Shown: piece by piece, positions 1-7,242 of the stretch
Layout of the letters: the number at the start of each line of letters is the position of its first letter
How positions within the stretch are numbered: the stretch's first letter is position 1
NCBI GenBank assembly: GCA_002238725.1
Contig: MPMX01000026.1
Coordinates: forward strand, 1-59,311
DNA: 59,311 nucleotides
DNA from: Rhodospirillaceae bacterium bin65
Lineage (GTDB): Bacteria > Pseudomonadota > Alphaproteobacteria > Bin65
Direction of reading: 5' to 3'
Made by a program: the position numbers and the translations under genes
The notes under the pieces: generated by a model
What the model was told of the DNA's origin: nothing
Database searches by the model: none
What the model saw: only the letters and a program-made list of their open reading frames with translations

Positions 1-256
1 CGTGGCACAGCCGGTCCAGTTCTCCTGTCGAGACGCCGGGTTCGACATATGGCGTGATGAAATCGAGGGTCTCGGCCGCCAGCCGGCCGGCCCGGCGCAT
101 GCCGTCGAATTCGGCTGCATCGTGCCGTTTAACCAGCGTGCGGGAGCCGCCCGCGGCGCGCCCGGCCCGGCGCCTGCGCTCGATGCGGGTGGATGGGTGC
201 GTTTCACCGCGGGGGGGGGCCCCCCCCGCCGTATCGTAGAGGACGTCGGTTCTCAT
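1..256 (-). CDS. map: Methionine aminopeptidase type I, N-terminal part (runs off the window)
   Basis: Only the first 85 codons or so are present; the gene continues past the left edge. The translation carries the start of the type I methionine aminopeptidase fold: KRHDAAEFDGMRRAGRLAAETLDFITPYVEPGVSTGELDRLCH, broken here as KRHDAAEFDGMRRAGR / LAAETLDFITPYVEPG / VSTGELDRLCH. The enzyme removes the initiator Met from new proteins in the cytosol; the metal ligands lie in the missing part. The ATG at the right-hand end is in frame with the conserved block (conserved Met is codon 53), giving an unusually long, Arg/Pro-rich N-terminal extension. That extension contains a G9C8 homopolymer tract. The neighbour sfsA is transcribed in the same direction from 40 bp upstream, a pairing common in alphaproteobacteria. 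Identification rests on the conserved N-terminal block only. Confidence 0.8.
   Translation of the reverse strand, partial: MRTDVLYDTAGGAPPRGETHPSTRIERRRRAGRAAGGSRTLVKRHDAAEFDGMRRAGRLAAETLDFITPYVEPGVSTGELDRLCH
211..227. repeat. G9C8 homopolymer/palindromic tract inside map
   Basis: Nine G followed directly by eight C, a perfect self-complementary run inside the 5' part of map, coding for Gly/Ala/Pro codons. Tracts of this length are prone to slippage in replication and to miscalling in sequencing. As written, the frame stays open between the ATG and the conserved aminopeptidase block. Confidence 0.7.
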
Positions 257-295
257 CGCGACCGGGGTACCGTTGGGCTGTGGAAACCTAGACCC

Positions 296-1012
296 TCATA
301 TCTCGACCGGCAAGGGAGCGGCCGCAGCAATCCCGGCGGGCGAAATGCGGCAGCCGAGGGCGCGGAACTCGACGCCGGCTTCCCGGGCCATCTTTGCCGC
401 CGTGGCGTAGGCCGGATCGATATCCGCCGCCACGCGGACGGTTTCGCAGTCCTCGCGCTGCACGAGGTAGAGCAGCATAGCCCGGTTCCCGGACGCGCTG
501 ACGGCGGCCAGTTCCTGCAGGTGCCTGGCGCCGCGCGCCGTTACGGCATCGGGAAACTCAGCGATATGCGGCGCCGTCGCAGAACGGCGCAGGGTAACGC
601 TCTTGATTTCGAGATAGCAGGGCGGGCCGGTGTCGGGGCTCACGAGGAAGTCGACCCTGGAACTTTCGCCATACCGGACCTCGCGCCGGACGGACGCCTC
701 CGCGAAAGCCTTTTCGACCGATCCGGCGCGCAGGGCTTCTTCGGCGATCGCATTGGCGCGCCCGGTGTTGATCCCGACCATGCTGCCGGTGGCCGCATCG
801 CGCACCAGTTCCCAGGTCCATTGCAGCTTGCGCTTCGGGTTGTCGGCGGGCGACAGCCAGACTTGGGCGCCCGGCTCCGCCAGCGCCGCCATCGAGCCGG
901 GATTGGGGCAGTGGGCAATGACCCGTTCGCCGGTTTCCAGTTCGATATCGGCCAGGAACCGCTTGTAGCGCCGCAGGAGCGTGCCGCGGACCAGGGGAGC
1001 CGGATAATGCAT
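296..1012 (-). CDS. sfsA: Sugar fermentation stimulation protein homologue SfsA
   Basis: The 238-residue product matches SfsA in length and in its main blocks: an N-terminal GTLLRRYKRFLADIELETGE stretch, then HCPNPGSMAALAEPG, NTGRANAIAEEAL, RVDFLVS and YLEIKSVTL. The family has an OB-like N-terminal domain and a C-terminal PD-(D/E)XK nuclease-like fold. The E-x-K of YLEIKSVTL corresponds to that nuclease core. SfsA was named for stimulating maltose use in E. coli; its biochemical role is unsettled, and DNA binding or nuclease activity is only suggested by fold. It sits just upstream of map on the same strand, probably co-transcribed. The ATG gives the usual family N-terminus. Confidence 0.92.
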   Translation of the reverse strand: MHYPAPLVRGTLLRRYKRFLADIELETGERVIAHCPNPGSMAALAEPGAQVWLSPADNPKRKLQWTWELVRDAATGSMVGINTGRANAIAEEALRAGSVEKAFAEASVRREVRYGESSRVDFLVSPDTGPPCYLEIKSVTLRRSATAPHIAEFPDAVTARGARHLQELAAVSASGNRAMLLYLVQREDCETVRVAADIDPAYATAAKMAREAGVEFRALGCRISPAGIAAAAPLPVEI

Positions 1013-1141
1013 ACCTGCGGTTTAGGGCCGGCGGCGCGTGCCGGCAAGCCGCGCCGTCCGCCGTCGGCGGGTTGCCCGTTGCAGGGCGCGGGCGAGGCGT
1101 TATTCTCCGGCGTGTAATTCACCGGCTTCCAGCGGACTTTC

Positions 1142-1903
1142 ATGACCGGCACCAGATCCGTATACACGGCCTGCCTGATAATCATCGGCAACGAAATCCT
1201 TTCCGGGCGGACGCGCGACGCCAACCTCCAGTATCTGGCCGGCAAGCTGAACGGCTGGGGCGTGCAGTTGCGCGAGGCGCGCGTCATTCCCGATATCGAG
1301 CAGACCATCGTCGATACGGTGAACCATTGCCGGCGGGCGTTCGACTACGTCTTCACCACCGGCGGGATCGGGCCGACCCACGATGACATCACCGCGGCCA
1401 GCGTCGCGAGGGCCTTCGGCGTCGGGCTGGTCAAGGATCCCAAGAGTTTCGCGCTGATGGCGGCGCGCTACGAGACCCCGGAGGAATTCAACAAATCGCG
1501 GCGGAAAATGTGCTTTATTCCGGAGGGCGCCACGCCGGTCGAGAATTCCGTCTCCGTCGCGCCGGGCTTCCAGATCGACAATGTGTTCGTGCTGGCCGGC
1601 GTGCCCTCGATCATGCGGGCGATGGTGGATACGCTGCAGAACCGGCTGGTCGGCGGCGCGCCGGTCAAATCGCGCTCGATGGGCTGCCACCTTCCAGAGG
1701 GCGCCGTCGCCAGCGGCCTTGGGGAGATTCAGGAACGCTGGCCGGATATCGACATCGGCAGCTATCCCTTCTACCGGGAGGGCCGGTTCGGCACCAGCCT
1801 GGTGCTGCGCGGCATCGACGAGGCGGCGCTCGACGCCAGCTACTCGGCGGTGGAGGCGATGGTGATCCGGCTCGGCGGCGTGCCTGTGCCCGAAGAGGAT
1901 TGA
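1142..1903 (+). CDS. CinA-type molybdopterin-binding domain protein
   Basis: The 253-residue product is the N-terminal CinA (MoCF/MogA-like) domain alone: IIGNEILSGRTRDAN near the start, then FTTGGIGPTHDDIT, and a later block ENSVSVAPGFQIDNVFVLAGVPS. This domain acts in competence/damage-inducible protein CinA, where it has ADP-ribose pyrophosphatase activity, and in MogA/MoeA relatives that bind molybdopterin. The C-terminal nicotinamide-mononucleotide deamidase domain of full CinA (about 160 residues) is absent, which is common for the stand-alone version in alphaproteobacteria. It is divergent from sfsA, so the 129-bp gap probably holds both promoters. Its substrate cannot be told from sequence. 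Confidence 0.88.
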   Translation: MTGTRSVYTACLIIIGNEILSGRTRDANLQYLAGKLNGWGVQLREARVIPDIEQTIVDTVNHCRRAFDYVFTTGGIGPTHDDITAASVARAFGVGLVKDPKSFALMAARYETPEEFNKSRRKMCFIPEGATPVENSVSVAPGFQIDNVFVLAGVPSIMRAMVDTLQNRLVGGAPVKSRSMGCHLPEGAVASGLGEIQERWPDIDIGSYPFYREGRFGTSLVLRGIDEAALDASYSAVEAMVIRLGGVPVPEED

Positions 1904-1938
1904 AACCGGGGGAACGGCGTTCGCCGGCGCCCGGTTCA

Positions 1939-2175
1939 CTACCCGCGGTTTCGTTCCGCGCGCCGCAGCAGCGCGGCTATGACAAGGCCGACAATCCAAC
2001 CGGCCAGCGGTACGGTAAATATGAAATCGAACAGGTCGTGTTTGGTATCGCCATTCGTCGCGACCACGATGCCGGCCATCCAGATGGCCGACAGGATATA
2101 GCCGATGCGCTGGACCGGTTCCTTCCGGCGCCACCAGGGCCGTTCGGCGGGGGAGGGGTCTTCCGGATCGGCCAT
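1939..2175 (-). CDS. Small two-helix membrane protein of unknown function
   Basis: A 78-residue protein with a charged, Pro-rich N-terminus (residues 1–22) and two hydrophobic stretches, about residues 26–40 (IGYILSAIWMAGIVV) and 50–68 (FIFTVPLAGWIVGLVIAAL), followed by a basic tail RRAERNRG. This is typical of a small inner-membrane protein. No family is recognised. It converges on the cinA-type gene and lies before tRNA-Leu. The coding call rests on the membrane pattern and the clean ATG; a chance frame cannot be excluded. Confidence 0.6.
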   Translation of the reverse strand: MADPEDPSPAERPWWRRKEPVQRIGYILSAIWMAGIVVATNGDTKHDLFDFIFTVPLAGWIVGLVIAALLRRAERNRG

Positions 2176-2315
2176 TCGAGCCAGGGCGGTCCATTTCGGG
2201 AGAGGCGGGCAGGGCGGGTCCGAGGCTTACCGGCCCGCTGCCGGTTGCGCAATGCCGGACAAAGGACTTACCTATCCTTCGCCGCTGTCTGTAGCTCCGG
2301 CCGACGGCGGCTGGG

Positions 2316-2402
2316 GCCCGCTTGGTGGAATCGGTAGACACGAGGGACTTAAAATCCCTTTCGCGTAAGCGAGTGCGAGTTCAAGTCTCGCAGCGGGCAC
2401 CA
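2316..2402 (+). tRNA. tRNA-Leu (UAA)
   Basis: The acceptor arms GCCCGCT and AGCGGGC pair perfectly and CCA is encoded. The anticodon stem AGGGA/TCCCT closes the loop CTTAAAA with anticodon TAA. A long variable arm (TCGC-GTAA-GCGA) marks a class II tRNA, as expected for Leu. The T arm has the standard TTCAAGT loop. Confidence 0.97.
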
Positions 2403-2440
2403 GCTTTCCGGCGCGCTGGTTTCCGGAACGCGACCGCTTG

Positions 2441-2617
2441 CTACGCTACAGCGATCCGCTCGACCTTGATCCTGCGATCCAGGTCGCGCGAGCGGGACAG
2501 ATCGAACGCCAGCTGCATGCCGAGCCGCTTCGCCCCTTCGGTAACGGACAGGCCCAGCGGTTTCAGGCAATCCTCGCGCACGAGCGCGCCGGGATGCACG
2601 GGGTTCTTCATGGCCAT
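2441..2617 (-). pseudogene. HigA-family antitoxin remnant with the HTH region deleted
   Basis: The 59-codon frame starts MAMKNPVHPGALVREDCLKPLGLSVTEGAKRLG, the N-terminus of HigA/VapI-type addiction-module antidotes. It then jumps straight to MQLAFDLSRSRDLDRRIKVERIAVA, which resembles the C-terminus of the same family (normally reached after L-Q-x-A-Y/F-D-L). Roughly 35–40 residues covering the recognition helix and the W-L-x-L-Q segment are missing, so it should not bind DNA as a normal HigA does. No HigB-like RelE toxin can be read on either side. I take it as a decayed locus with an in-frame internal deletion. It could in principle still be translated. Confidence 0.7.
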
Positions 2618-2791
2618 GATGCGCGCTCCTGGCGGTCGTCCTTGTCATCGGCGCCGACCGCGTGTCTGGCACAGGAGCGAATCGTTCGACCGCGGTCAAC
2701 GATAGACGAATTGCGCCAGTGCCTCAGATTGAAAACTCTTCCCCCTGCGGCGTTCCGGCCGATTCGGGAACGGTCGCGACCTGCCGCCGGT

Positions 2792-2829
2792 CGTCATATC
2801 GACCCGAGCACCGGATCAATTCCGGGGCG
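2792..2829 (+). repeat. Dispersed repeat, copy A
   Basis: This 38-bp unit begins CGTCATATCG and ends with CCGGATCAA-T-TCCGGGGCG. The same unit occurs in inverted orientation about 170 bp away (copy B). A longer relative that continues into AGCGGAG lies near the right end of the window. It resembles the short palindromic intergenic repeats common in alphaproteobacterial genomes. Confidence 0.7.
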
Positions 2830-2995
2830 AAGCGGAGAAATCCTTCCGGCACCGTGCAACGGATTTCGCACCGCGCGTGAAGGATATTGGGTACATCTAT
2901 GATTAAGCAGCGCCGGATATTCCTCCGGCGGCGGGACGCGGGCGATAACTGCAACCGCCGCTCGTTCGGCGATGCCCAGGAAAAACCGATAATGC

Positions 2996-3033
2996 CGCCC
3001 CGGACTTGATCCGGCGTTCCGGCCGATATGACG
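2996..3033 (-). repeat. Dispersed repeat, copy B (inverted)
   Basis: Read on the minus strand it is CGTCATATCG, nine variable bases, CCGGATCAA-G-TCCGGGGCG, matching copy A at about 31 of 38 positions. With copy A it forms an inverted pair that could fold into a long stem in RNA crossing the region. Confidence 0.7.
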
Positions 3034-3061
3034 GGAAGGACCGGACGGCGAATGCCGTTCC

Positions 3062-3754
3062 TCAAATCCAGTTCAGCGTCAGCAGCTTCTGGCGGGCGCC
3101 CCGTTCGAACGGCGAGTCCGCCTCCGGCGCGGGCGCTGTCGCCGGCTTCTCGCGCTCGGCGTAGCCCATCGGGGCGGGCGCGAGGGCGACGATCTCGCTG
3201 TAGAGATTGTCGAAGCGGCTGCGCGGTTCGCTGCCGAAGATCGGATCGTCGTTGGCGCTGAAGGCGGCTTCGATCGGGGCCCAGTCTTCGGCGGTCAGGA
3301 GTTCCTGCGCGCGCGGCATGACCTCGACGCCTTCTTTGCGGGCGTGCGCCCGTTCGAACGCGACATAGCGGTCCACCGCATCGGCGAAGACTCCGAACTT
3401 CGCCGCGCCGTCGCCCTGCCAGCGGCCGTTCCACAGGCTCTGCAGTTCGGCGACCCGGTCTTTCAAGTCGTTGACCCGCTCCTCGCCTTCCTCATGCTGG
3501 GCCAGCAGTTCCGCGATCACCGGTTCGAGGTCCGGCGCGCGCTCCAGAACCGCAGGAAACAGATAGGAATCCTCCTTGGGATGATGGAACCGGTTGGGAA
3601 AGGAGGTCAGGTAGTCCAGCACCGCGTGGATCATCGCGAATGGCGGGACGATGGCGCCCTTGCGTGCCTCGTCGACCGTGTGTTTCAGGCAGAACAAGAC
3701 TGCGCTGATCGCGCGGTGTTCCCGCCTGAGAATATCCAGCGCTCTCTCCGACAT
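3062..3754 (-). CDS. Hemerythrin-domain protein (YtfE/DnrN-like sensor or repair type)
   Basis: The 230-residue product has an N-terminal hemerythrin four-helix domain (about residues 1–150) with the di-iron ligand pattern: LRREHRAI, RFHHPKEDSYLFPAV, LAQHEEGEERV and FERAHARKEGVEVMPRA. Hemerythrin-like proteins bind O2 or NO or help repair nitrosated iron–sulfur clusters. The C-terminal 80 residues are Pro/Ala-rich and not assigned. I chose the ATG giving MSERALDILRREH because the domain begins there; an upstream ATG adds 17 residues of low similarity. An FNR-type palindrome lies about 105 bp upstream of this start, which fits control by oxygen or nitric oxide. Confidence 0.85.
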   Translation of the reverse strand: MSERALDILRREHRAISAVLFCLKHTVDEARKGAIVPPFAMIHAVLDYLTSFPNRFHHPKEDSYLFPAVLERAPDLEPVIAELLAQHEEGEERVNDLKDRVAELQSLWNGRWQGDGAAKFGVFADAVDRYVAFERAHARKEGVEVMPRAQELLTAEDWAPIEAAFSANDDPIFGSEPRSRFDNLYSEIVALAPAPMGYAEREKPATAPAPEADSPFERGARQKLLTLNWI

Positions 3755-3859
3755 CGCTCCGCTCCGTTTGCGCGCCGCCCAGACCGGCGGCCCGGCCGGC
3801 CGCATGGCCCTAACGTCTGCAACATTGGGGATTGATTGCCGATTCCGGGAACGGTTGCA

Positions 3860-3873
3860 TTGATTTGCGTCAA
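3860..3873. promoter_or_regulatory. FNR/FixK/NnrR-type binding site
   Basis: The sequence TTGAT-TTGC-GTCAA matches the FNR/CRP-superfamily half-sites TTGAT…ATCAA with a single difference. It lies between the end of the nitronate monooxygenase gene and the hemerythrin gene, upstream of the latter only. That suggests activation or repression of the hemerythrin gene by a low-oxygen or NO-responsive FNR, FixK or NnrR regulator. No such regulator is encoded in the window. Confidence 0.65.
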
Positions 3874-3908
3874 GGTGCGCTGGATCGGTTTGTGTCCCGA
3901 CGGGCGGT

Positions 3909-4886
3909 TCAGGCCGCCAGCATGTTTTCGAGGCGCTGTCGGATCAGTTGTTCGGCCTCGGCCATGATGCCGTCGATCAGTTCCTCGCAGGTCGGGATGT
4001 CGTCGATCAGCCCGGCGACGAGGCCGCAGCTCCAGGCGCCGGAGTCCATGTCGCCGTCCAGCATGACCTTCGGATAGACGCCCATCACCTCGTCCCGGAT
4101 ATCGTCGATCCGGATCTTGTTGCCGAGCTCACGCTCCTTCTCGAGCAACCGTTCGACCGCCGCGTTGTTCAGCACGCGCTCGGTATTGCGCAGCGGCCGC
4201 ATGACCAGCCGGGTATCCAGTTCGCTCGCCGCGACGATCGCCTGTTTCACCTTGTCGTGCACGGGCGCCTCTTTCGTCGCGATGAAGCGGGTGCCCATGT
4301 TCATGCCGTCGGCGCCCATCGCCAGCGAAGCGACAAGGCTGCGCGCATCCGCCATGCCGCCGGAGGCGACGAACGGGATGGACAGCTCGTCGGCCGCCCG
4401 CGGCAGCAGGATCATGTTCGGGATATCGTCCTCGCCCGGATGGCCGCCGCATTCGAAACCGTCGACCGACACTGCGTCGCAGCCAATTGCCTCCGCCTTC
4501 AGCGAATGGCGGACGGAGGTGCATTTATGGATGATCTTGATGCCGTTTTCCTTGAACCGCGGCAGAAACGGCTGCGGATTGCGGCCGGCCGTTTCGACCA
4601 CCTTGACGCCGCTCTCGACGATCGCGTCGACATATTCCGGATAGGGCGTCTCCTGGAACGACGGCAGGATCGTCAGGTTCACGCCGAAGGGCTTGTCCGT
4701 CATCTCGTAGCAGCGGGCGATTTCCTTCGCCAGGTCTTCGGGCGTCTGCTGGGTTAGCCCGGTGATGATGCCGAAACCGCCGGCGTTCGAGACCGCAGCC
4801 GCCAGTTCGGCGAAGCCGACGAAATGCATGCCTCCCTGGATGATCGGGTGCTCGATGCCGAGCATTTCGGTGATTCGGGTTTTCAT
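3909..4886 (-). CDS. Nitronate monooxygenase (NPD-type flavoenzyme)
   Basis: The 325-residue product is an FMN-dependent TIM-barrel nitronate monooxygenase. Visible motifs are MLGIEHPIIQGGMHFVGFAELAAAVSNAGGFGIITG at the N-terminus (split here: HPIIQGGM, then AAAVSNAGGFGIITG), VDGFECGGHPGEDD with the active-site His, VASGGMADARSLVASLAMGADGMNMGTRF for phosphate binding (ASGGMADA, then GADGMNMGTRF), and a helical C-terminus. The family oxidises alkyl nitronates such as propionate-3-nitronate with O2, detoxifying them. Some relatives act instead as enoyl reductases. It is on the same strand as the hemerythrin gene but separated from it by the FNR-like site. Confidence 0.9.
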   Translation of the reverse strand: MKTRITEMLGIEHPIIQGGMHFVGFAELAAAVSNAGGFGIITGLTQQTPEDLAKEIARCYEMTDKPFGVNLTILPSFQETPYPEYVDAIVESGVKVVETAGRNPQPFLPRFKENGIKIIHKCTSVRHSLKAEAIGCDAVSVDGFECGGHPGEDDIPNMILLPRAADELSIPFVASGGMADARSLVASLAMGADGMNMGTRFIATKEAPVHDKVKQAIVAASELDTRLVMRPLRNTERVLNNAAVERLLEKERELGNKIRIDDIRDEVMGVYPKVMLDGDMDSGAWSCGLVAGLIDDIPTCEELIDGIMAEAEQLIRQRLENMLAA

Positions 4887-5110
4887 GGTGCGGTTCTTTC
4901 CGGCGGTGTCGGCAGATCGGTTGCCGTCCGGTCTAGCGAAGCGGCCGGCAGAGATGAAGGTCCAAGTTGCCCCAGCGGGCGCAGGGCCGCACGCAGCGCC
5001 CGGCGGCTCCGGCCCTCACCAAAATGTCGCGAAGCCGGCGCGCTCCGGCGGCGTTGCTTGATTTTCCCGGCCGGCTCCCATAGGTCAGGCGCGCGCCCGG
5101 CGGCACCAGC

Positions 5111-5187
5111 GACCCCATCGTCTAGCCAGGTCAGGACGTCACCCTTTCAAGGTGAAGACACGGGTTCGAATCCCGTTGGGGTCACCA
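5111..5187 (+). tRNA. tRNA-Glu (UUC)
   Basis: Acceptor arms GACCCCA and TGGGGTC pair fully, and CCA is encoded. The D arm has the Glu-typical TCGTCTAGCC-AGG-TCAGGAC pattern. The anticodon stem TCACC/GGTGA closes loop CTTTCAA (anticodon TTC). The T arm is CGGG-TTCGAAT-CCCG. Confidence 0.96.
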
Positions 5188-5346
5188 CCGAATTCTCCTT
5201 TCAGGATCCTCGGTTGTGCATCGGTACGCTTCGTTGATTCGGAGGGTACCGCCGGTATCCTGCGTTCCGGACGTTCAACGCTAGATTGATGACACGGGTC
5301 CGGTTTCACCCTGCCTCCCGTTTCGGACGGAAAAACAAAATCCGCC

Positions 5347-7188
5347 ATGCCGCTCAAGTCCGATAATCCGGAAGCCCCCGGCTCGGCAAGCTGGAACGGG
5401 CGGTTCTCGATTACGATCACGCTGGCGACGGCGATCTCGCTGCTCGTCCTGGTGTCGGTCGGCAGCGTGCTTGGCGTCGGCGTCTGGCTTGCCGGGAAGA
5501 ACACGCTCGCCCTGATGGGCCAGAACGCCAACCAGGGTATCGCAAACGCGGTGGACCGGCTCGAGCAGCATTTGCGGCCGGCCGAAGACCAGGCGCGCTT
5601 CATCGCGCGGCGCATCGAAAAGGGCGAGATCGACCCGGAGGATCGCGCCGCGTTCGGCCGCCTGCTGACCGGGGCGCTTGCGGGCGTCCGGCAGATCGAG
5701 GCCGTGTCCTTTTTCGACCGGCGGCTGGTCGCGTTGACCGCCGCGCGGCGCGACGGCGACGATATCGAGGTCCACGAGGCCGACCTGTCGCGCGATCCGC
5801 AGATCCGCAGACACCGCCCGATGCTGGCCGACGACCCGCAATGGGCGGCGCCGATCTGGCGCGATGAGCACGGGAAAACCTTTTTCAACCTGGTCCATCC
5901 CGTCCGTCGCGACGGCAGGCCGATCGGGGCCGTGGTCGCAATCGTCTCGATCCGGGAACTGTCGGCCTTCGTCCGCCGCACCGGCAGGGCCGACTCCGGC
6001 ACCCGGTTCATCCTGTATGGCCGCGACCGCGTGCTGGCCCATCCGACGATGGCGCGCGGCTATCCGGGCCTTTCGGTCGCGAACCCGCTGCCCCGCCTCT
6101 CCGATTTCCGCGATCCCGTTCTGGCCGCGATGTGGGACGGGGATGAACGCTTCGACCTGCTCATCGAACTCGCCCAGGGAACCAACGGCCACGGCGTCCG
6201 GGTCGGCGGCGAGGATTACGTCTTCATGTACCGGCGCCTCCACGGCTACGGGCCGAAGCCGCTTATGGTCGGCGGCTATTTCCGCGTTGCCGATATCGGC
6301 ACCGAGATGCGCCGGATGATCGTTGCCATCGTCGTCGGCATTTCGGCCCTGCTGCTGGCGATCCTTGCCGCCGTGCTTCTCGGCCGGCGCATCGCCCGCC
6401 CCATCGTCCGGTTTTCAGCGGCGGCGGGGCAGGTCCGCAACCTGAACATTGGCGAGGTCGGCGACCTGCCGGGCAGCGTGTTCCGCGAACTGGACCAGCA
6501 GGCCAATTCCTTCAACGCCATGCTGCGCGCGCTGCGCTGGTTCGAACTCTACATTCCCAGGAAGGTCGTCGAGCGGCTGGTAAAGCGCGGAGAGATCGAC
6601 GACACAATGTCCTCGGCGCGGGAGATCACCGTCATGTTTACCGACATCGCGGGATTTTCAACGGTGTCCGAAAACCTCTCGGCGCCTGAGGTCGCTGCCG
6701 TCGTCAACCGGCATTTCGAGATCGTTGCGGGCTGCATCGAAGCCGAGGACGGCACGGTCGACAAGTTCATCGGCGATTCCGTGATGGCGTTCTGGGGTGC
6801 GCCGGACGCCCAGGTCGATGCCGCCGAGCGGGCCTGCCGCGCCGCGCTGGCAATCGCAGACGGTATCCGGGCGGAAAATGCCCGGCGCCGTTCCAAAGGC
6901 GAAGCGCTGCTCGGTATCCGCATCGGCATCCATACCGGCAGCGCTACCGTCGGCAACATCGGCTCACCGGGCCGCGTCAACTATACGATCATCGGCGATA
7001 CGGTGAATGTCGGCGCGCGCCTCGAACAGCTCGGCAAGACGCTGTATCCCGAAGGCAGCGAGACCGCGATCCTCATCAGCGGCGCGACCGCATCGGGCCT
7101 GGGACCGGACTTCGATCCGACGGCGGCCGGCAAGCACCGCGTCAAGGGGCGCGCCGGCGAGGTCGAAGTGTTCAGGCTGGGCGGTTGA
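5347..7188 (+). CDS. Membrane-bound class III adenylate/guanylate cyclase with extracytoplasmic sensor
   Basis: The 613-residue product makes a cyclic nucleotide from ATP or GTP. Order of parts: a first membrane helix near residues 16–45, a periplasmic sensor region of about 270 residues (dCache-like by layout), a second helix at about 324–346, a HAMP-like linker after RRIARPI, and a class III catalytic domain from about residue 425. Catalytic marks are FTDIAGFS (metal Asp), GDSVMAFWGAP (second metal Asp) and RVNYTIIGDTVNVGARLE (base-recognising Asp and transition-state Asn/Arg). This layout is typical of alphaproteobacterial sensor adenylate cyclases. It follows tRNA-Glu and is monocistronic as far as can be seen. 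The sensed ligand is unknown. Confidence 0.9.
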   Translation: MPLKSDNPEAPGSASWNGRFSITITLATAISLLVLVSVGSVLGVGVWLAGKNTLALMGQNANQGIANAVDRLEQHLRPAEDQARFIARRIEKGEIDPEDRAAFGRLLTGALAGVRQIEAVSFFDRRLVALTAARRDGDDIEVHEADLSRDPQIRRHRPMLADDPQWAAPIWRDEHGKTFFNLVHPVRRDGRPIGAVVAIVSIRELSAFVRRTGRADSGTRFILYGRDRVLAHPTMARGYPGLSVANPLPRLSDFRDPVLAAMWDGDERFDLLIELAQGTNGHGVRVGGEDYVFMYRRLHGYGPKPLMVGGYFRVADIGTEMRRMIVAIVVGISALLLAILAAVLLGRRIARPIVRFSAAAGQVRNLNIGEVGDLPGSVFRELDQQANSFNAMLRALRWFELYIPRKVVERLVKRGEIDDTMSSAREITVMFTDIAGFSTVSENLSAPEVAAVVNRHFEIVAGCIEAEDGTVDKFIGDSVMAFWGAPDAQVDAAERACRAALAIADGIRAENARRRSKGEALLGIRIGIHTGSATVGNIGSPGRVNYTIIGDTVNVGARLEQLGKTLYPEGSETAILISGATASGLGPDFDPTAAGKHRVKGRAGEVEVFRLGG

Positions 7189-7242
7189 AAGGCCGGGGCC
7201 GCTCTATGCTCCGGTCACGCAGATGGACACGAACCGGATCGT

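Larger units (their letters stand above)
2618..3061. other. Gene-poor stretch holding an inverted repeat pair
   Basis: No convincing coding sequence was found between the HigA remnant and the hemerythrin gene. The stretch holds two inverted copies of a short dispersed repeat (annotated separately) that bracket about 165 bp without recognisable content. Together with the antitoxin remnant next to it, this looks like a decay or insertion-prone site downstream of tRNA-Leu. Confidence 0.6.
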
